A DNA stretch of 64,000 nucleotides from Telopea speciosissima (GCF_018873765.1 NC_057924.1:6200001-6264000), one strand, 5' to 3'. Shown: positions 11,852-21,465, numbered from the stretch's first letter. Numbers and translations: made by a program. Notes: a model not told the origin generated them from the sequence alone.

Positions 11852-12700
11852 CAACCCACCTTCAGTTTATTTCATGGCATGCATTGGTTTACTTCATTTT
11901 ACTTTCTTTCTTTTTTGGGTTTTTCATGATCATATCTGGATTAAAATAAGGAATAAGAAACAAAGAAAAAAGATTGTGCAAGTGGAAGCACTGTAGAGTT
12001 GAGAGATTTGGGATCTTGGGTGGAAGATTTGTAATGGTTGTCACTTGTCAGTGATTTATTGTTGTGTATGATGGGGAGGTAGGTAGCCCCTGAAATTTTG
12101 TTTTCGCCATTTATAAATTTGATGAACCTTTGGCTTTTTTTGTTTCCATGTTGGTACTTCTGAACATGATATGTTAGGTTTCAAGGTCATTTGTCTCTAT
12201 GTTATGGGGATAAAGATACTTTTCAACTCGAACTCCAACTCTTTTCCAATCACTTATTCAATTGCAAGGAGCATAGACACGTATTTTCATGTATTGATGA
12301 TAGGTATAGGGGTACATGTTCAAGTTCTCCTAACCGTTGAATGGGTAGTTGATGAGGGTCTAAATCTTCTGTTATGATGTTTCTACCTTAAAAATTTGTC
12401 CATATGTCCGTGCATCATTAAGGGATAGTGTTGGCCTCTACACATACAAAAAAAGGCTGGCATGTGGAGGTGTTCCTATGTACAACAAACAGATTGCACT
12501 ATAGATGGTGTTATTAATTGAAGATGAACTAGTGCGGTGGTATATTAATATAGGGAGAGGGTTGGGCATGATGTTGGTTTTCTTGGAGTTAGCAGTTGTG
12601 CCCAATGGCGAGAGGGATGATGATCGCAGGAGGGTCATTTTCGTAAGAGATGGGAGAGAGAGAGAGACTATATATATACAAGATACTAAGTTATACTAGT
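11852..12700. other. S40 3' flank, no further gene
   Basis: Contains the S40 3' UTR and AT-rich DNA. A segment near 12590-12660 (GTGCCCAATGGCGAGAGG, GGAGGGTCATTTTCG) resembles the core of the fold-back elements, but no arms could be paired. Confidence 0.4.
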
Positions 12701-12702
12701 GA

Positions 12703-12845
12703 AGGTTGCACTTGGCGCGTTGGTCAAGTGTTCACTTCCTGAATGCTTGATCACGGGTTCAAACCTTGAAAACAATCTCTTTGCAAATAAGGATAATATT
12801 GCATATATTTGATCCTCCCCAGACCCTGCTAAACGAGGAAGCGAA
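12703..12845 (+). mobile_element. tRNA-derived SINE copy
   Basis: A-box-like GGCGCGTTGGTCAAGTG, B-box-like CGGGTTCAAACC, then AACAATCTCTTTGCAAATAAGG and TGATCCTCCCCAGACCCTGC. The order matches tRNA-derived plant SINEs. The 3' end with GTGCACTGGG is missing or diverged. Similar 5' wording (TTGGTCAAGTG.TCACTT) recurs at 28440. Confidence 0.65.
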
Positions 12846-13188
12846 GCTATACTAATGGAAAATGCTTCTTGTTGAAACTTTCCTCTAATCCCATTTATGT
12901 TCTGTTTTTTTTCCTATTTATGGAGTATATAGGAATCCCACTAATGTCCAAGTGAGCTTTAGTCAGAATCTTAGCTCCATCTCCAGTCCACTTTACTTAA
13001 TTATTCCACGGTTAGGTTTGAGAACTTACATAAATAATCACATCTACGTCACTTTCTGAACACAAAAGGAGAAGGGAAAGTTGAATTACCTCAATTCCAC
13101 TTTTCTCACCTATATTCGGGCACATGGTAATCATGTTTAAATGGAATTTTTTTCCTTTACTTTAAGGGGGAGGAGAGGAAGGGGAACT

Positions 13189-13189
<1 letters not shown>

Positions 13190-13233
<44 letters not shown>
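13190..13233. repeat. (CT)n microsatellite
   Basis: About 22 uninterrupted CT units. No gene is attached to it. Confidence 0.95.
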
Positions 13234-13237
<4 letters not shown>

Positions 13238-14387
13238 GTACAAGATGTGGAGCATAGGACTTTCTACCTTCCTATAAAGAGAATGTTTTGTTTTTTTCCA
13301 CTGTGAAAAGAAACCCACCTCTACAATCCCATGATTTCTCTTTTTTTATACTTTGAATGTTTTAAGTGGCCTTCACACCGTTCCTGGTTTCTCATCCAAA
13401 CGCTGGAACCCATGAGTGTAAAGAGTCTCTCTTCACCGTGGATAAAGGAACTACAATATCTTGAAAGCTTTTTAATCACAAAGTTAGAAAAATGTTACAA
13501 ATTGTTATGTGCCTACTTGCGTTCAATCTAGTGTATGGTCGTTAGATTAGGTCAACCTAACTAGTATGGGATAAGTTAAAGGATTTCATTTAATGTGTTC
13601 CATTAACTCTGAAGCTTTAACGTATCGATCAAGTACCTAACACAAATATTTTGAGCCTTTGGGCTAAACACTAATGACGTGTTTGTGGTTGAGATTCGAA
13701 CACCTGTTTTGACTTATACATCGGGTTGGCATTTTATCATAAAGCAAATGAGCATCGAGAACCTCATGGGGCTATCATGCAAGGATGTACCAATGCAGTA
13801 CTCTCAGTGATCGGATCACCCCCTTGCCAACCTGAGCCAACTTCACAATCGAATCCTGATACTACTACTACACATTCCTACTTCAAATTTCATACCTTTT
13901 GGATCAAGTTTTCTTTTTCTCATTCGTGGGTTCTAGTGCTTCAATGGGACTTCCGATTGTAGTGACAAGGGTACTATAGACAGTCATCACATAAGAGGAG
14001 TAATTATGAGATCGCAACAGTGGGTAGGTAAATAAAAACTCTCTTAATTTCTTTTTGTTCTTTTTTGTTTTTCCAATTAGCGAAGAATCAAATTTTATCA
14101 AAGAAGTTTAGCACTCCTTAGATGCAGATTATGATATAAAGAAATGAAAGGGGAAGAAAAAAGAGAGTGTTTTCCTTCACCTCTAGTAGATGGTTCATCC
14201 ACAAATCTAATATTCATCAACTCCCCTGCTAGTTGAATGTCCGAAATACCTTTCAAATCATTATGATATTTATCTCACATCCATTAGTGTCATTTCCGAA
14301 GTTGAAGGAATTCCTTCTTTACTGTGATTTGAGAAAAATTCAGTAAAATAAACATGGGAAAAAGAACTCTACTCAAGAGGGTGGCTT
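13234..14387. other. Gene-free stretch
   Basis: Short open frames only, with no recognisable protein; no RNA gene or bounded repeat seen. Confidence 0.4.
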
Positions 14388-14512
14388 ACACTAGCACTCC
14401 AGGAGCCTATCTCTCTCCTCTCCATATGAAAAGATGTGTCCTTATTTTGAGGAGGAGAGAGATAAACACATGGGAGTGCTGGGCTAGGCCACACTCTCGG
14501 ACGGAAAACTAC
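14388..14512. mobile_element. Fold-back MITE, truncated copy
   Basis: CCTATCTCTCTCCTCTCC pairs with GAGGAGAGAGATAAACAC around CATATGAAAAGATG. The right arm GGGAGTGCTGGGCTAGGCCACACTCTCGGAC is complete, but the left outer arm is cut short. Same family as 60507-60675. Confidence 0.6.
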
Positions 14513-15255
14513 ATCACAAATTTTTTTTAACTATATTGAGATCTTTTTTCTACCAAAAGGGCTTATTTTATCATTTCTTTTAGAGTCATTTAGATTGATT
14601 CTTGTTAGAGTGATTTTTATCTACCTACGACCGAGGGGTCATCAAAACACTACCGTTTGTTCCAAAAACAACAGCCCCTTAGCACCTTGGGACTAGAGTA
14701 GGGGACGGCCCTTCGCATAGGCAATAGCAACACCGACTCTACAAAGTCATAATCGAATCTTTTCCTTGGCTTTCCTTCATTCGTGAATAAGAATTCAAGG
14801 GCGTGAAGCTGCAAATGGAGTTTGCTGGAGCAAGGTAGGGCACCACAGACAAACGTAGGCAACAAGCGAGAAAACTATAGTGTGCTAGCGCCCCCAACAA
14901 GAGAAGTTGATCATAGAGCACCCTACATAAAAGGGCTTTAGCGCTTCAACCTAAACAAGCAACAGCCCTACTAATTCCTTATAAGGACAATATATAGAGG
15001 TCACAACCCAAGTCGTTTTGCCCTGTTGAGGAGCCGAGAGACATAAATAAAGCCACAACAATTAAAACCAACCAGCCAAACAAATCCAAATATACATCTA
15101 CATAGGTTTTAAGTTTGAGATTTGTACGGTGGGAGTCGGTTGCAAGTCTTTTTCGTTAGGTATTACAAACCAAGTACTACACCAAACATGTAAGATGTGA
15201 GGACTGAAGAGGGAGAGAGAAAGAGAAAGACCAAATTTGTTAGATGTGAGGAGTA

Positions 15256-15286
<31 letters not shown>

Positions 15287-15811
15287 CACCAAAACATATG
15301 GTGAAATAGATATTGCTAGTACCAACTACCAAGTGTATCTCCATTCTTCAAGACGAGGAACAAAGAATCCTAATTAAAACAAGTAGAGCACCAGATTAAC
15401 CAAAGATTCACATCATATTGTGATTCTTCTTTCATATGTTAGGAATGATCCCATAATGATGGACCTTGGATGACTTCATATACCAATTGAATCTCTTCAC
15501 TTTTCCTATTTAAGAAAAGGAGAGCATCACATTCACTATAATTCACATCATCGTCATTTCCGACCTTAATATTTCTTGGAAATATGTATCTCACATCGGC
15601 TAACCCTGCAACATCGGATCAGTTCATATGCCATTTGGTTTTTTTTTTTTTTTTTTTTTTTTTCTTCATTTAATAGCATAAGCTTTTGAATTGGATTATT
15701 TAACATAGAATTAAAGCCATACGACCCATTTATGTTACTAATACATATGTATATACCAATTCAAAAAAAGAGGTCACATGAAGAGAAGTATTGGGAATAA
15801 TTTCACATACA
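14513..15811. other. Gene-free stretch with GA microsatellite and T-run
   Basis: Holds a (GA)n tract at about 15258-15286 and a 24-base T-run near 15640. The frames at 14650-14921 show no family resemblance. Nothing else supported. Confidence 0.45.
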
Positions 15812-15858
15812 GAGACCTCGCAGTGGCGGAAGCCTCGTGCACTGGGTACGCCCATTAT
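15812..15858 (+). mobile_element. SINE 3' end (conserved plant SINE domain)
   Basis: GACCTCGCAGTGGCGGAAGC then CTCGTGCACTGGGTACGCCC matches the strongly conserved 3' segment shared by many angiosperm SINEs. The upstream part is not recognisable, so it is a 3' fragment just downstream of the GGPPS small-subunit gene's 3' end. Confidence 0.65.
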
Positions 15859-15888
15859 ATTTCCAATGAAACCTCCTAATTTTTAACC

Positions 15889-16812
15889 TCAAAGTTTTAT
15901 TGAATAGTGAAGAATGCTTGAAACGTTCTCAACCATTGGTTGATTATTGAAGCATTCCAATTCCTTTAGAGCCAAGGATCTAAGGCTCTCCGCTATTTCC
16001 TCTTCTTGTCCACCATGATCACCAACCGTTGATGTCACCATCATCCCATGTATCATCCCCGCATAGCGTCCAAACCGTCTCAGGCTCTCTATTTCCTCTT
16101 TAGTAGCTCCCCCTAAGATGGCCCCACACGCAGCTCCACATGCGTAGAGCAATCCTTCTTTCTTCTCATCAGTATCACCGTCCGATGTTGATCCACTGCA
16201 CCGTAACTGCAGGTATTGTTCCTTCACCATTCCTTGTGCACCCATTGCACGTGTGATCTCAATGATCACTTTCAAGATCCGTTCTGCTATATCATCATCT
16301 AGACGGTGATGCTCTGAGGGTCTAGCTAACAATTCGTACCCGAAACTTAAGATGCCATCACCCGTAAGGAGCTCGATGCCTGCAGGGTATGAATGATGGT
16401 GGTCCCTATTTTTAGTGGGCCCCACCCCCTTGGGCCGATCCGATAGTGGGAGGCGCTGGTGCACCACTGTTGCTGCATTCATGAGATGCAGCGCTGAGGC
16501 TGCAGGGATGGCTTTTTCCGGTTGGCCTCCGACGAGTTCGCAGGCGGCGACGGTTAGGGCTGGAGCCATGGTTGTTGGGGTGGAGAAGACCAAATAGTGC
16601 ATGGGCTTGTACACTAAAAAGGGTGGGCGTATTTGGACGGCTTGCTTGAGGTGGGCTTCGATGTCGGCGCTTATGGAAGCCCAGTATGATTGCTGGTTCT
16701 GTGGCATAGCGACCTTCATGGGTTTATTATGATTCTGGGGTAGTGAAAGGTGAGGAGCTTCGGTAGAAAGAGAGGTCATGAGATGCCTCAGAGGTGCTGC
16801 TGAGCCTTCCAT
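15889..16812 (-). CDS. GGR: Heterodimeric geranylgeranyl diphosphate synthase, small subunit (type II)
   Basis: Intronless gene of 307 codons. It belongs to the polyprenyl synthase fold but lacks both Asp-rich catalytic motifs: where the first should be it reads MNAATVVHQRLPLSDRPKG (111-129), as in the non-catalytic plastid small subunits that bind a catalytic GGPPS and steer product choice towards chlorophyll and carotenoid precursors or GPP. Supporting blocks are VAACELVGGQPEKA (88-101), GIELLTGDGILSFGYELLA (145-163), ILKVIIEITRAMGAQGM (179-195) and ACGAACGAILGGATKEEIESL (224-244). The second CxxxC motif is present (C225-C229). At the first site only one Cys remains (TVAAC, T87-C91). The region 198-222 appears shorter than in relatives. 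The N-terminal about 40 residues are rich in Ser/Thr/Pro and poor in acids, consistent with a plastid transit peptide. The start is the first ATG after a CT-rich leader. Note that the Arabidopsis symbol GGR derives from an old misnomer (reductase). Confidence 0.9.
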   Translation of the reverse strand: MEGSAAPLRHLMTSLSTEAPHLSLPQNHNKPMKVAMPQNQQSYWASISADIEAHLKQAVQIRPPFLVYKPMHYLVFSTPTTMAPALTVAACELVGGQPEKAIPAASALHLMNAATVVHQRLPLSDRPKGVGPTKNRDHHHSYPAGIELLTGDGILSFGYELLARPSEHHRLDDDIAERILKVIIEITRAMGAQGMVKEQYLQLRCSGSTSDGDTDEKKEGLLYACGAACGAILGGATKEEIESLRRFGRYAGMIHGMMVTSTVGDHGGQEEEIAESLRSLALKELECFNNQPMVENVSSILHYSIKL

Positions 16813-16925
16813 TAGAGCTTGGAAGAGTGGGTGAATGGGAAAGAGAAGAACTGAAACTCAAGTGAGCTCGAGTCCAGAGGAGACGAGTGAATGAAGCTGA
16901 GAAGACAAGAAGAGAGGGGCTCTCT

Positions 16926-16933
16926 CTTATAGA
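16926..16933 (-). promoter_or_regulatory. Likely TATA box of the GGPPS small-subunit gene
   Basis: On the minus strand TCTATAAG lies about 114 bases upstream of the ATG and is followed by a GA/CT-rich leader, a common plant core promoter layout. Confidence 0.5.
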
Positions 16934-17159
16934 CTTATCTTCAAGCAGGTTGAGTCCCAGCAATCCTTGTTCCCCAATAGGCAATGGTGGTGGTGGGATC
17001 CTTTACTGAACTGCTGTACTGGCAAGCTCTTTCCATTTTAATAATGGAAAGGGCACCCCCATGGAAGGTTCAAATCTGTCCCACCCCTCCCCATGTGGAT
17101 AGCAGATCCGAACTCGAGTATCAATATGTATCCCTTTTATTTTCATAATGGCAATAAGT

Positions 17160-17340
17160 AGCGACTCCTGTCCAGCACCTTGTCGGGGCTGCATGTGCAG
17201 CGCCGGACATAGTGAGGCTTGAAAAGACCGCCTCATCCCTGCCCAAGCACCTTGCCTGAGCAGGGGTGAGGCGGTCTTTTCACGTCTCGCCAAGTCCGGC
17301 GCTGCACATGCAACCCGGGAAGGGTGCTGGACAGAATCTT
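17160..17340. mobile_element. Fold-back MITE with long GC-rich arms
   Basis: Left arm CTGTCCAGCACCTTG and GCATGTGCAGCGCCGGAC; right arm GTCCGGCGCTGCACATGC and GGGTGCTGGACAG. The inner part AAAAGACCGCCTCATCCC pairs with GGGTGAGGCGGTCTTTT. No target duplication identified. It sits 227 bases upstream of the predicted GGPPS-subunit TATA box and could influence that promoter. Confidence 0.7.
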
Positions 17341-17343
17341 TTT

Positions 17344-17690
17344 GGGGATTGGGCTCCTTTCCTTGGAGGGCATTGCCCATTGAGTGGCCAATGAGGCATC
17401 CAAAGGCTGGGATATGTGCAGTAGAACCCGTATACAGATCGTCTACGGCCCAGTTGCCCGTAGCAGCCTGTGCAGCGCAGACTGGGCCGCGCGTGCAATG
17501 ATCGCCTTACCCCCTGCCCAGCGCCTTGCCCGAGCGGGGGTAAGGCGGTCATTGCGCTCATAGCCCTGTCACCTCACACAGACTGCTACGGGCAGCTGGG
17601 CCGTAAGAGATCTGGATCCGTAGAACCCAGCCTTTGGATGCCTCATTGGGCAATGCCTTCCGGCTTCCACCAAGGAGAGGAGCCCAATCC
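17344..17690. mobile_element. Fold-back MITE interrupted by another MITE
   Basis: GGATTGGGCTCCTTTCCTTGG and CCAATGAGGCATCCAAAGGC on the left match, inverted, GCCTTTGGATGCCTCATTGG and CCAAGGAGAGGAGCCCAATCC on the right. The arms are separated by the complete element 17430-17619 plus its target duplication. Removing that insert restores a compact hairpin, so the insert is younger. The arms resemble those of the element at 30256-30419. Confidence 0.7.
17430..17619. mobile_element. Mutator-type fold-back MITE, 190 bp, nested
   Basis: Flanked by identical 9-bp direct repeats GTAGAACCC at 17421-17429 and 17620-17628. The arms contain AGATCGTCTACGGCCCAG and CTGGGCCGTAAGAGATCTGG, with inner GCCTTACCCC and GGGGTAAGGCGGTCATTGCGC. 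Same family and nearly same length as 19236-19423 and 49808-49995. Confidence 0.85.
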
Positions 17691-17697
17691 AAGTAAA

Positions 17698-17870
17698 TGG
17701 GGAAAATTTTTGCTACACTTGTAGCTACAAGGCTGGCAGCAAAGGAAATGAAATAATTCACTTTCCCTTTGGGTTCATAAATACCCTCTTAGGTTTTAAT
17801 ATTTTCTAAAATAGAAACCCTTGGCTGCCAGCCTTGTTGCAGGAAGGACTACAAATGTATCAGTAAAACT
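17698..17870. mobile_element. Fold-back repeat
   Basis: Starts GGGGAAAATTTTTGC; the arm CTACAAGGCTGGCAGC pairs with GGCTGCCAGCCTTGTTGC on the right, with CACTTGTAGCTAC and GGACTACAAATGTA further out. Ends are approximate; no target duplication fixed. Confidence 0.55.
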
Positions 17871-17892
17871 TCGTCTAGTAAGTGGGACACAT

Positions 17893-18035
17893 GTTTGAAG
17901 GACTCAGCTCATGTTCACGTATCAGAACATTCTTGTACACCTGCAAGCCATCTAGATGGAATCTACTCCTCCTCTAGATTCCATCTAGATGGCTTGCAAG
18001 TGTACAAGAACATTCTCGTACGTGAACCTGAGTCG
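17893..18035. mobile_element. Long near-perfect hairpin
   Basis: GTACACCTGCAAGCCATCTA then GATGGAATCTA pairs with TAGATTCCATCTAGATGGCT then TGCAAGTGTAC. The pairing extends to TTCACGTATCAGAACATTCT and AGAACATTCTCGTACGTGAA. Arms are over 50 bp with few mismatches and a very short loop near 17968. It looks like a young fold-back element whose transcript would form a long hairpin. Confidence 0.7.
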
Positions 18036-19225
18036 GCTTCATCCATAGATGTCAATCCCAAAATCGTCCAGTTTAATTAATGGGACCAAATCTATGTCTC
18101 AATCTTGATTGTTAATCAAGGTAAGACAATTTTGGTTCCTAAACAGTTCTAGACACTATAGAAAAGGGAGAGGAACATTAATGGATCCTAAATGGTTCAA
18201 TTATTAATGTTGTATATTTTTTTTCTACCATAGATCTAAGTTGTTCCTTAATTTAAAAAAGAACTTAAAGTATGAGATTGTGATGAATTTCATGGTTTTA
18301 TTTCTTCAAATTCTTTAAAGAAATAAACAAGTTCTTATATGGTTGTAGTACCAACATAGTTACAAATCTAGGGTTCATAAGCTAAAACTTCCATAATAAG
18401 CGAAAAAGACCACCCAAACACGTTCAACTACACTCTTAAAAATTGAACACAATAACATGAAATATACCCTTTGAAACAATACCGACGGCTCCAGTTCCAT
18501 ATGGTACTTAATCGATATTTTGGTACTAGTACCATTAGAATCCCATCCTAAAACCCTCTTGTCCCATTTATTAAATAATACTAAAATTAGATCTCAATGC
18601 CATCATGCTTATTAATTTAACAATCTTGTACTAGGTTTTAACGGGACTTTTGATTTTGATTCCAAATTAATATCGTTGGGAAAAAGTTCTTCATTGTGGT
18701 AGGATACACCAATCATTATTCTTTTTAATTTATTGTTCCTTCCAATTCCTCATATGGGAGCAGAAATGATTATCTTACCCCCTGCTTAAAAACACTGTCT
18801 AAGGTGGAATCGACTCCCCCTATTAAAGGAATTGGAAGAATTGGATATGCCCGTGAATTGAAGGTGATAATTATTCTAAGATACAACAGCACGATAGTAA
18901 CTTTTTTCTCTCTCTCCTCATCATGTAAAGCCACGTATTAACCACCATGTTCCACGTTTTCATTTCGTACAGAATATCCATAAATAAAGGAAAAGAAAGT
19001 CCCAATTATAGAAATACCCTCATGATACTTTCCAGCCTTTTGATTTGGATGGGTGATGTAACCACTGCCTACCTTGAAGAGAGTGTTACAAGTTTCATTC
19101 TCAATAATTTAAGTTTCTTTTCATCTTTTTGGTTGCTATCTGACATGGCAAGCCAATATGCCAAGTGGAAGAAAAAAAAATTCGAGACTACCACATGAGT
19201 GTAGAAAGGGTCGCGAATGATTGAC
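18036..19225. other. Gene-free stretch
   Basis: AT-rich DNA with only short frames; a short GATATTTTGGTACTAGTACC-like segment near 18510 belongs to the degenerate dispersed repeats. Nothing else supported. Confidence 0.4.
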
Positions 19226-19235
19226 TGTTAATCCA

Positions 19236-19423
19236 ATTTGGATCCTCTACTGCCGAGTTGTCTGGTAGGACTGTGCTGTTTAAACATGGTACTGCACGTA
19301 ATGTTCGCCTTATCCTTATCCAAACGTCTTGCCCAAGTGAGGGTAACGTGGTCATTGCACGTAGCACCGTGTCTAGGCAGGACGGTCCTATCGGACAGCT
19401 CGGTAGTAAAGGATCTGGATTCC
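19236..19423. mobile_element. Mutator-type fold-back MITE, 188 bp
   Basis: Flanked by the direct repeat TGTTAATCCA at 19226-19235 and 19424-19433 (identical; 9 or 10 bp depending on the edge). Arms GGATCCTCTACTGCCGAG and CTCGGTAGTAAAGGATC; core TTCGCCTTATCC and GGGTAACGTGGTCATTGCACG. Family of 17430-17619 and 49808-49995. Confidence 0.82.
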
Positions 19424-19669
19424 TGTTAATCCATCCCTGCACTATTAGTGTATCCAATGTTCCTTTTTTCATTTGTCCTCCAATAAGGTTTGATATCATT
19501 GTTTCAAAAATCGATTTTGGATAGGCCGAATTGGTCAATTCAAACTCAAATCGATTGTGATCTTTTTTCTACTTTGACAATTTGGAATTCATATGAATGA
19601 TACCATTAACCACATTGCCATTTGTGTGACGTGCAGACATAGAGGGGAACCCATTCCCAAAAAAAATTT

Positions 19670-19844
19670 GGGAAATTTATACGTACCACCCCTGAGGTTT
19701 GACAAAAGGATATTTTCACCTCCCAATTTTGGAAAATTCTGTGTACCCCCCTGAGGTTTGCAAATGGTAACAAATAAACCCATTCCGTTAGTTTATGCTT
19801 AACACTATTAAAATCAAAAGATAAAATGACAAAAATGCCCCTTC
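19670..19844 (+). repeat. Left terminal inverted repeat of the Pack-MULE
   Basis: High similarity to the reverse complement of 21513-21684 for the first about 130 bases (including GGATATTTTCACCTCCCA and TTTGCAAATGGTAACAAATA), weaker up to TGCCCCTTC at 19838-19844. Confidence 0.8.
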
Positions 19845-19939
19845 AAGGGAAAAAAAAAAAAAAAAAAAACGTGCAACTCATCTTTCCCAATTGGATGAGT
19901 TACAGGTATCCCCATCGATTGCTCTATCTATGGCTTCTA

Positions 19940-20218
19940 ATGGAACACTTCAAGCCTGGCAAAGAGCTTGAAACACTTAAGTTGAAGGGATCTAAATCAG
20001 AGCACAAAAATAATGACGCAGTGACGACTGATGAGGATTTGGATTTGACGAACCGGTGGAGAACCATCAGGAAGGTTGAGGCGCCAGTTTCTGTTTCTGA
20101 AAATATTGACGAAGAGGTTCTTCTCCTTCTCGCCACCTTTGAATCGAAATCACCGTCTCTTTCTTCAATTAAAACACATGACAGCGTTTATTATTCGTCC
20201 ACTGAAGCTTCCCTTTGA
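19940..20218 (+). other. Unidentified open frame inside the Pack-MULE
   Basis: 92 codons from ATG 19940; product begins MEHFKPGKELETLKLKGSKS, is hydrophilic, with an acidic VTTDEDLDLTNRW part and a Ser-rich tail. I recognise no family. It may be a captured gene fragment or chance frame; a GC- and codon-use check against real genes would help decide. Confidence 0.3.
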
Positions 20219-20526
20219 GCCTTAGCCGCGTCAGATTTCCATGACAGACACCTGTTCGAATATGGTTAGGGTTTCTTCCTCGCGTAATTCCTATCTTTGA
20301 TTCTTTTATCGTTACACACACACAGACAGAGACGAACGAATTAACTTGAGGAACCGAAACATTTCGATTTGTTTTTGTTATGTTGTAATAATAAAAAACA
20401 GAGAAATCTTAAGGTTGCAGAGGGAGAGGTTTTTGCTGAGAGAAGCTCTACTTTCTCTTTTTTTCTTCAGTGATGAATAGCCAACAGCTATCGATTTCTC
20501 AAAAAACTAAGAGCAACCTATTTCGT

Positions 20527-20685
20527 TCAGAGAGGTTTTTCAATAAAACCTAAAAAAAAAAAGTTAATCTTGCCAGTTACCACCTGGTCTTTATTTGTTA
20601 TTCTCAGAGAGAAGAAGCTTTTCAGTAAAACCTAAGAAAAAGCTAATCTTGCAGGTTACAACCTGGTCTTTATTTGTTATTCTCT
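20527..20685. repeat. 79-bp tandem duplication inside the Pack-MULE
   Basis: The phrase ACCTGGTCTTTATTTGTTAT occurs at 20582 and 20661, each preceded by an AAAACCTAA...TTAATCTTGC-like segment. Two units with moderate divergence. Confidence 0.7.
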
Positions 20686-20699
20686 GTTTTAATCCTTTT

Positions 20700-20975
20700 T
20701 CCAGCTCTGTTCAATCTCTCTTCTCTCTATCGTCCTCTGTCTTATTCTCTGTATTAATCCAACTCTGTTCAATCTCTCTTTCTCTCTGTCGTCCTCTATC
20801 TCTGTTGTTTGAGTCACTACTCTGTTTTTTTAGCTTATCTTCCACACCACCACCTCTTATTCTCTGTTTTAATGAATTTTTCAGCTCTGTTCAATCTCTC
20901 TTTCTCTCTGTTGTCCTCTGTCTTTGTTGTTTGAATCCCAACTCTGTTTTTTCAGCTTATCTTCCACACCATGTC
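20700..20975. repeat. Pyrimidine-rich imperfect tandem repeats inside the Pack-MULE
   Basis: CTCTGTTCAATCTCTCTT recurs at about 20705, 20763 and 20885, and TTTTTT(C)AGCTTATCTTCCACACCA at about 20827 and 20948. The 122-bp unit is duplicated, and the strand is strongly CT-biased like a 5' leader, which suggests a captured and amplified UTR or promoter segment. Confidence 0.65.
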
Positions 20976-21186
20976 CACTAAGAGTTCTCGCAGTTGCAGC
21001 TCGTTGCAATGAGATGAGGCTCAAGGCTGGTGATCAGGTCTACTCAATTCTTTTCTTCTTTTTTTGTTCCAACTGTTAGGTTCAGTTTGATGAGATTTGT
21101 CTATAAAACTTCGTAGCTCAAGATCTGATATTGAATTTGAAACCCTAACTCGTAACTCAAAGAATTCCAGAAGAGATCTCAGAGAA

Positions 21187-21465
21187 ATGGCGAAGTCGAA
21201 GAACCACACTGCGCATAACCAGTCACACAAGGCTCACAAGAATGGAATTAAGAAGCCCAAGAGGCACAGACACACATCCACCAAAGGAATGGCTCCCAAG
21301 TTCTTGAGGAACCAGAGGCATGCTAGGAAGCACAACAACAAGACCGGTGGATCCGGGACCGAGCAGAAACAAAAGAAAAACCCTTATGGTTTTGAAACCT
21401 GCAACTCATCTTCCCCAATTCGATTGGGGAAGATGAGTTGCAGGTTTTTTTTTTCTCTTTTATAA
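21187..21465 (+). pseudogene. RPL29: Intronless 60S ribosomal protein L29 (eL29) copy with extended C-terminus
   Basis: Frame opens [20 protein letters not shown], followed by [13 protein letters not shown] and [16 protein letters not shown], the near-complete eL29 sequence, a small basic protein of the large ribosomal subunit usually about 60 residues in plants. Here the frame runs 92 codons: after [11 protein letters not shown] it continues into [13 protein letters not shown] and then into palindromic element DNA, stopping at TAA 21463-21465. Two normally invariant positions look changed (A for D in KGM-D-PKF, H for Y in NQR-Y-A). No intron interrupts the coding part. It sits wholly inside the Pack-MULE, so I regard it as a captured copy. 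It could still be transcribed, and the frame is open, so pseudogene is a judgement. Confidence 0.8.
21395..21447. repeat. Perfect 25-bp palindrome arms, 3-base loop
   Basis: AAACCTGCAACTCATC and TTCCCCAAT are followed by TCG and the exact reverse complement. It overlaps the end of the RPL29-like frame. A decayed related hairpin (GTGCAACTCATCTTTCCC and GGATGAGTTACAGG) sits at the opposite end of the element near 19871-19907, showing it belongs to the element's sub-terminal DNA. Confidence 0.9.

Noticed and set aside
12703-12780. Possible tRNA gene (A and B box-like words)
   Set aside because: No cloverleaf can be formed and the downstream part matches SINE order, so it is a SINE. The same holds for 51421-51595 and 54118-54230.
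16727-16984. 85-codon minus-strand frame overlapping the GGPPS small-subunit start
   Set aside because: It is a different frame over the leader and first codons of the real gene and shows no independent conservation pattern.
17003-17561. Overlapping 93-125-codon frames on the minus strand
   Set aside because: They lie in the GC-rich arms of the fold-back elements; hairpin DNA gives open frames on both strands.
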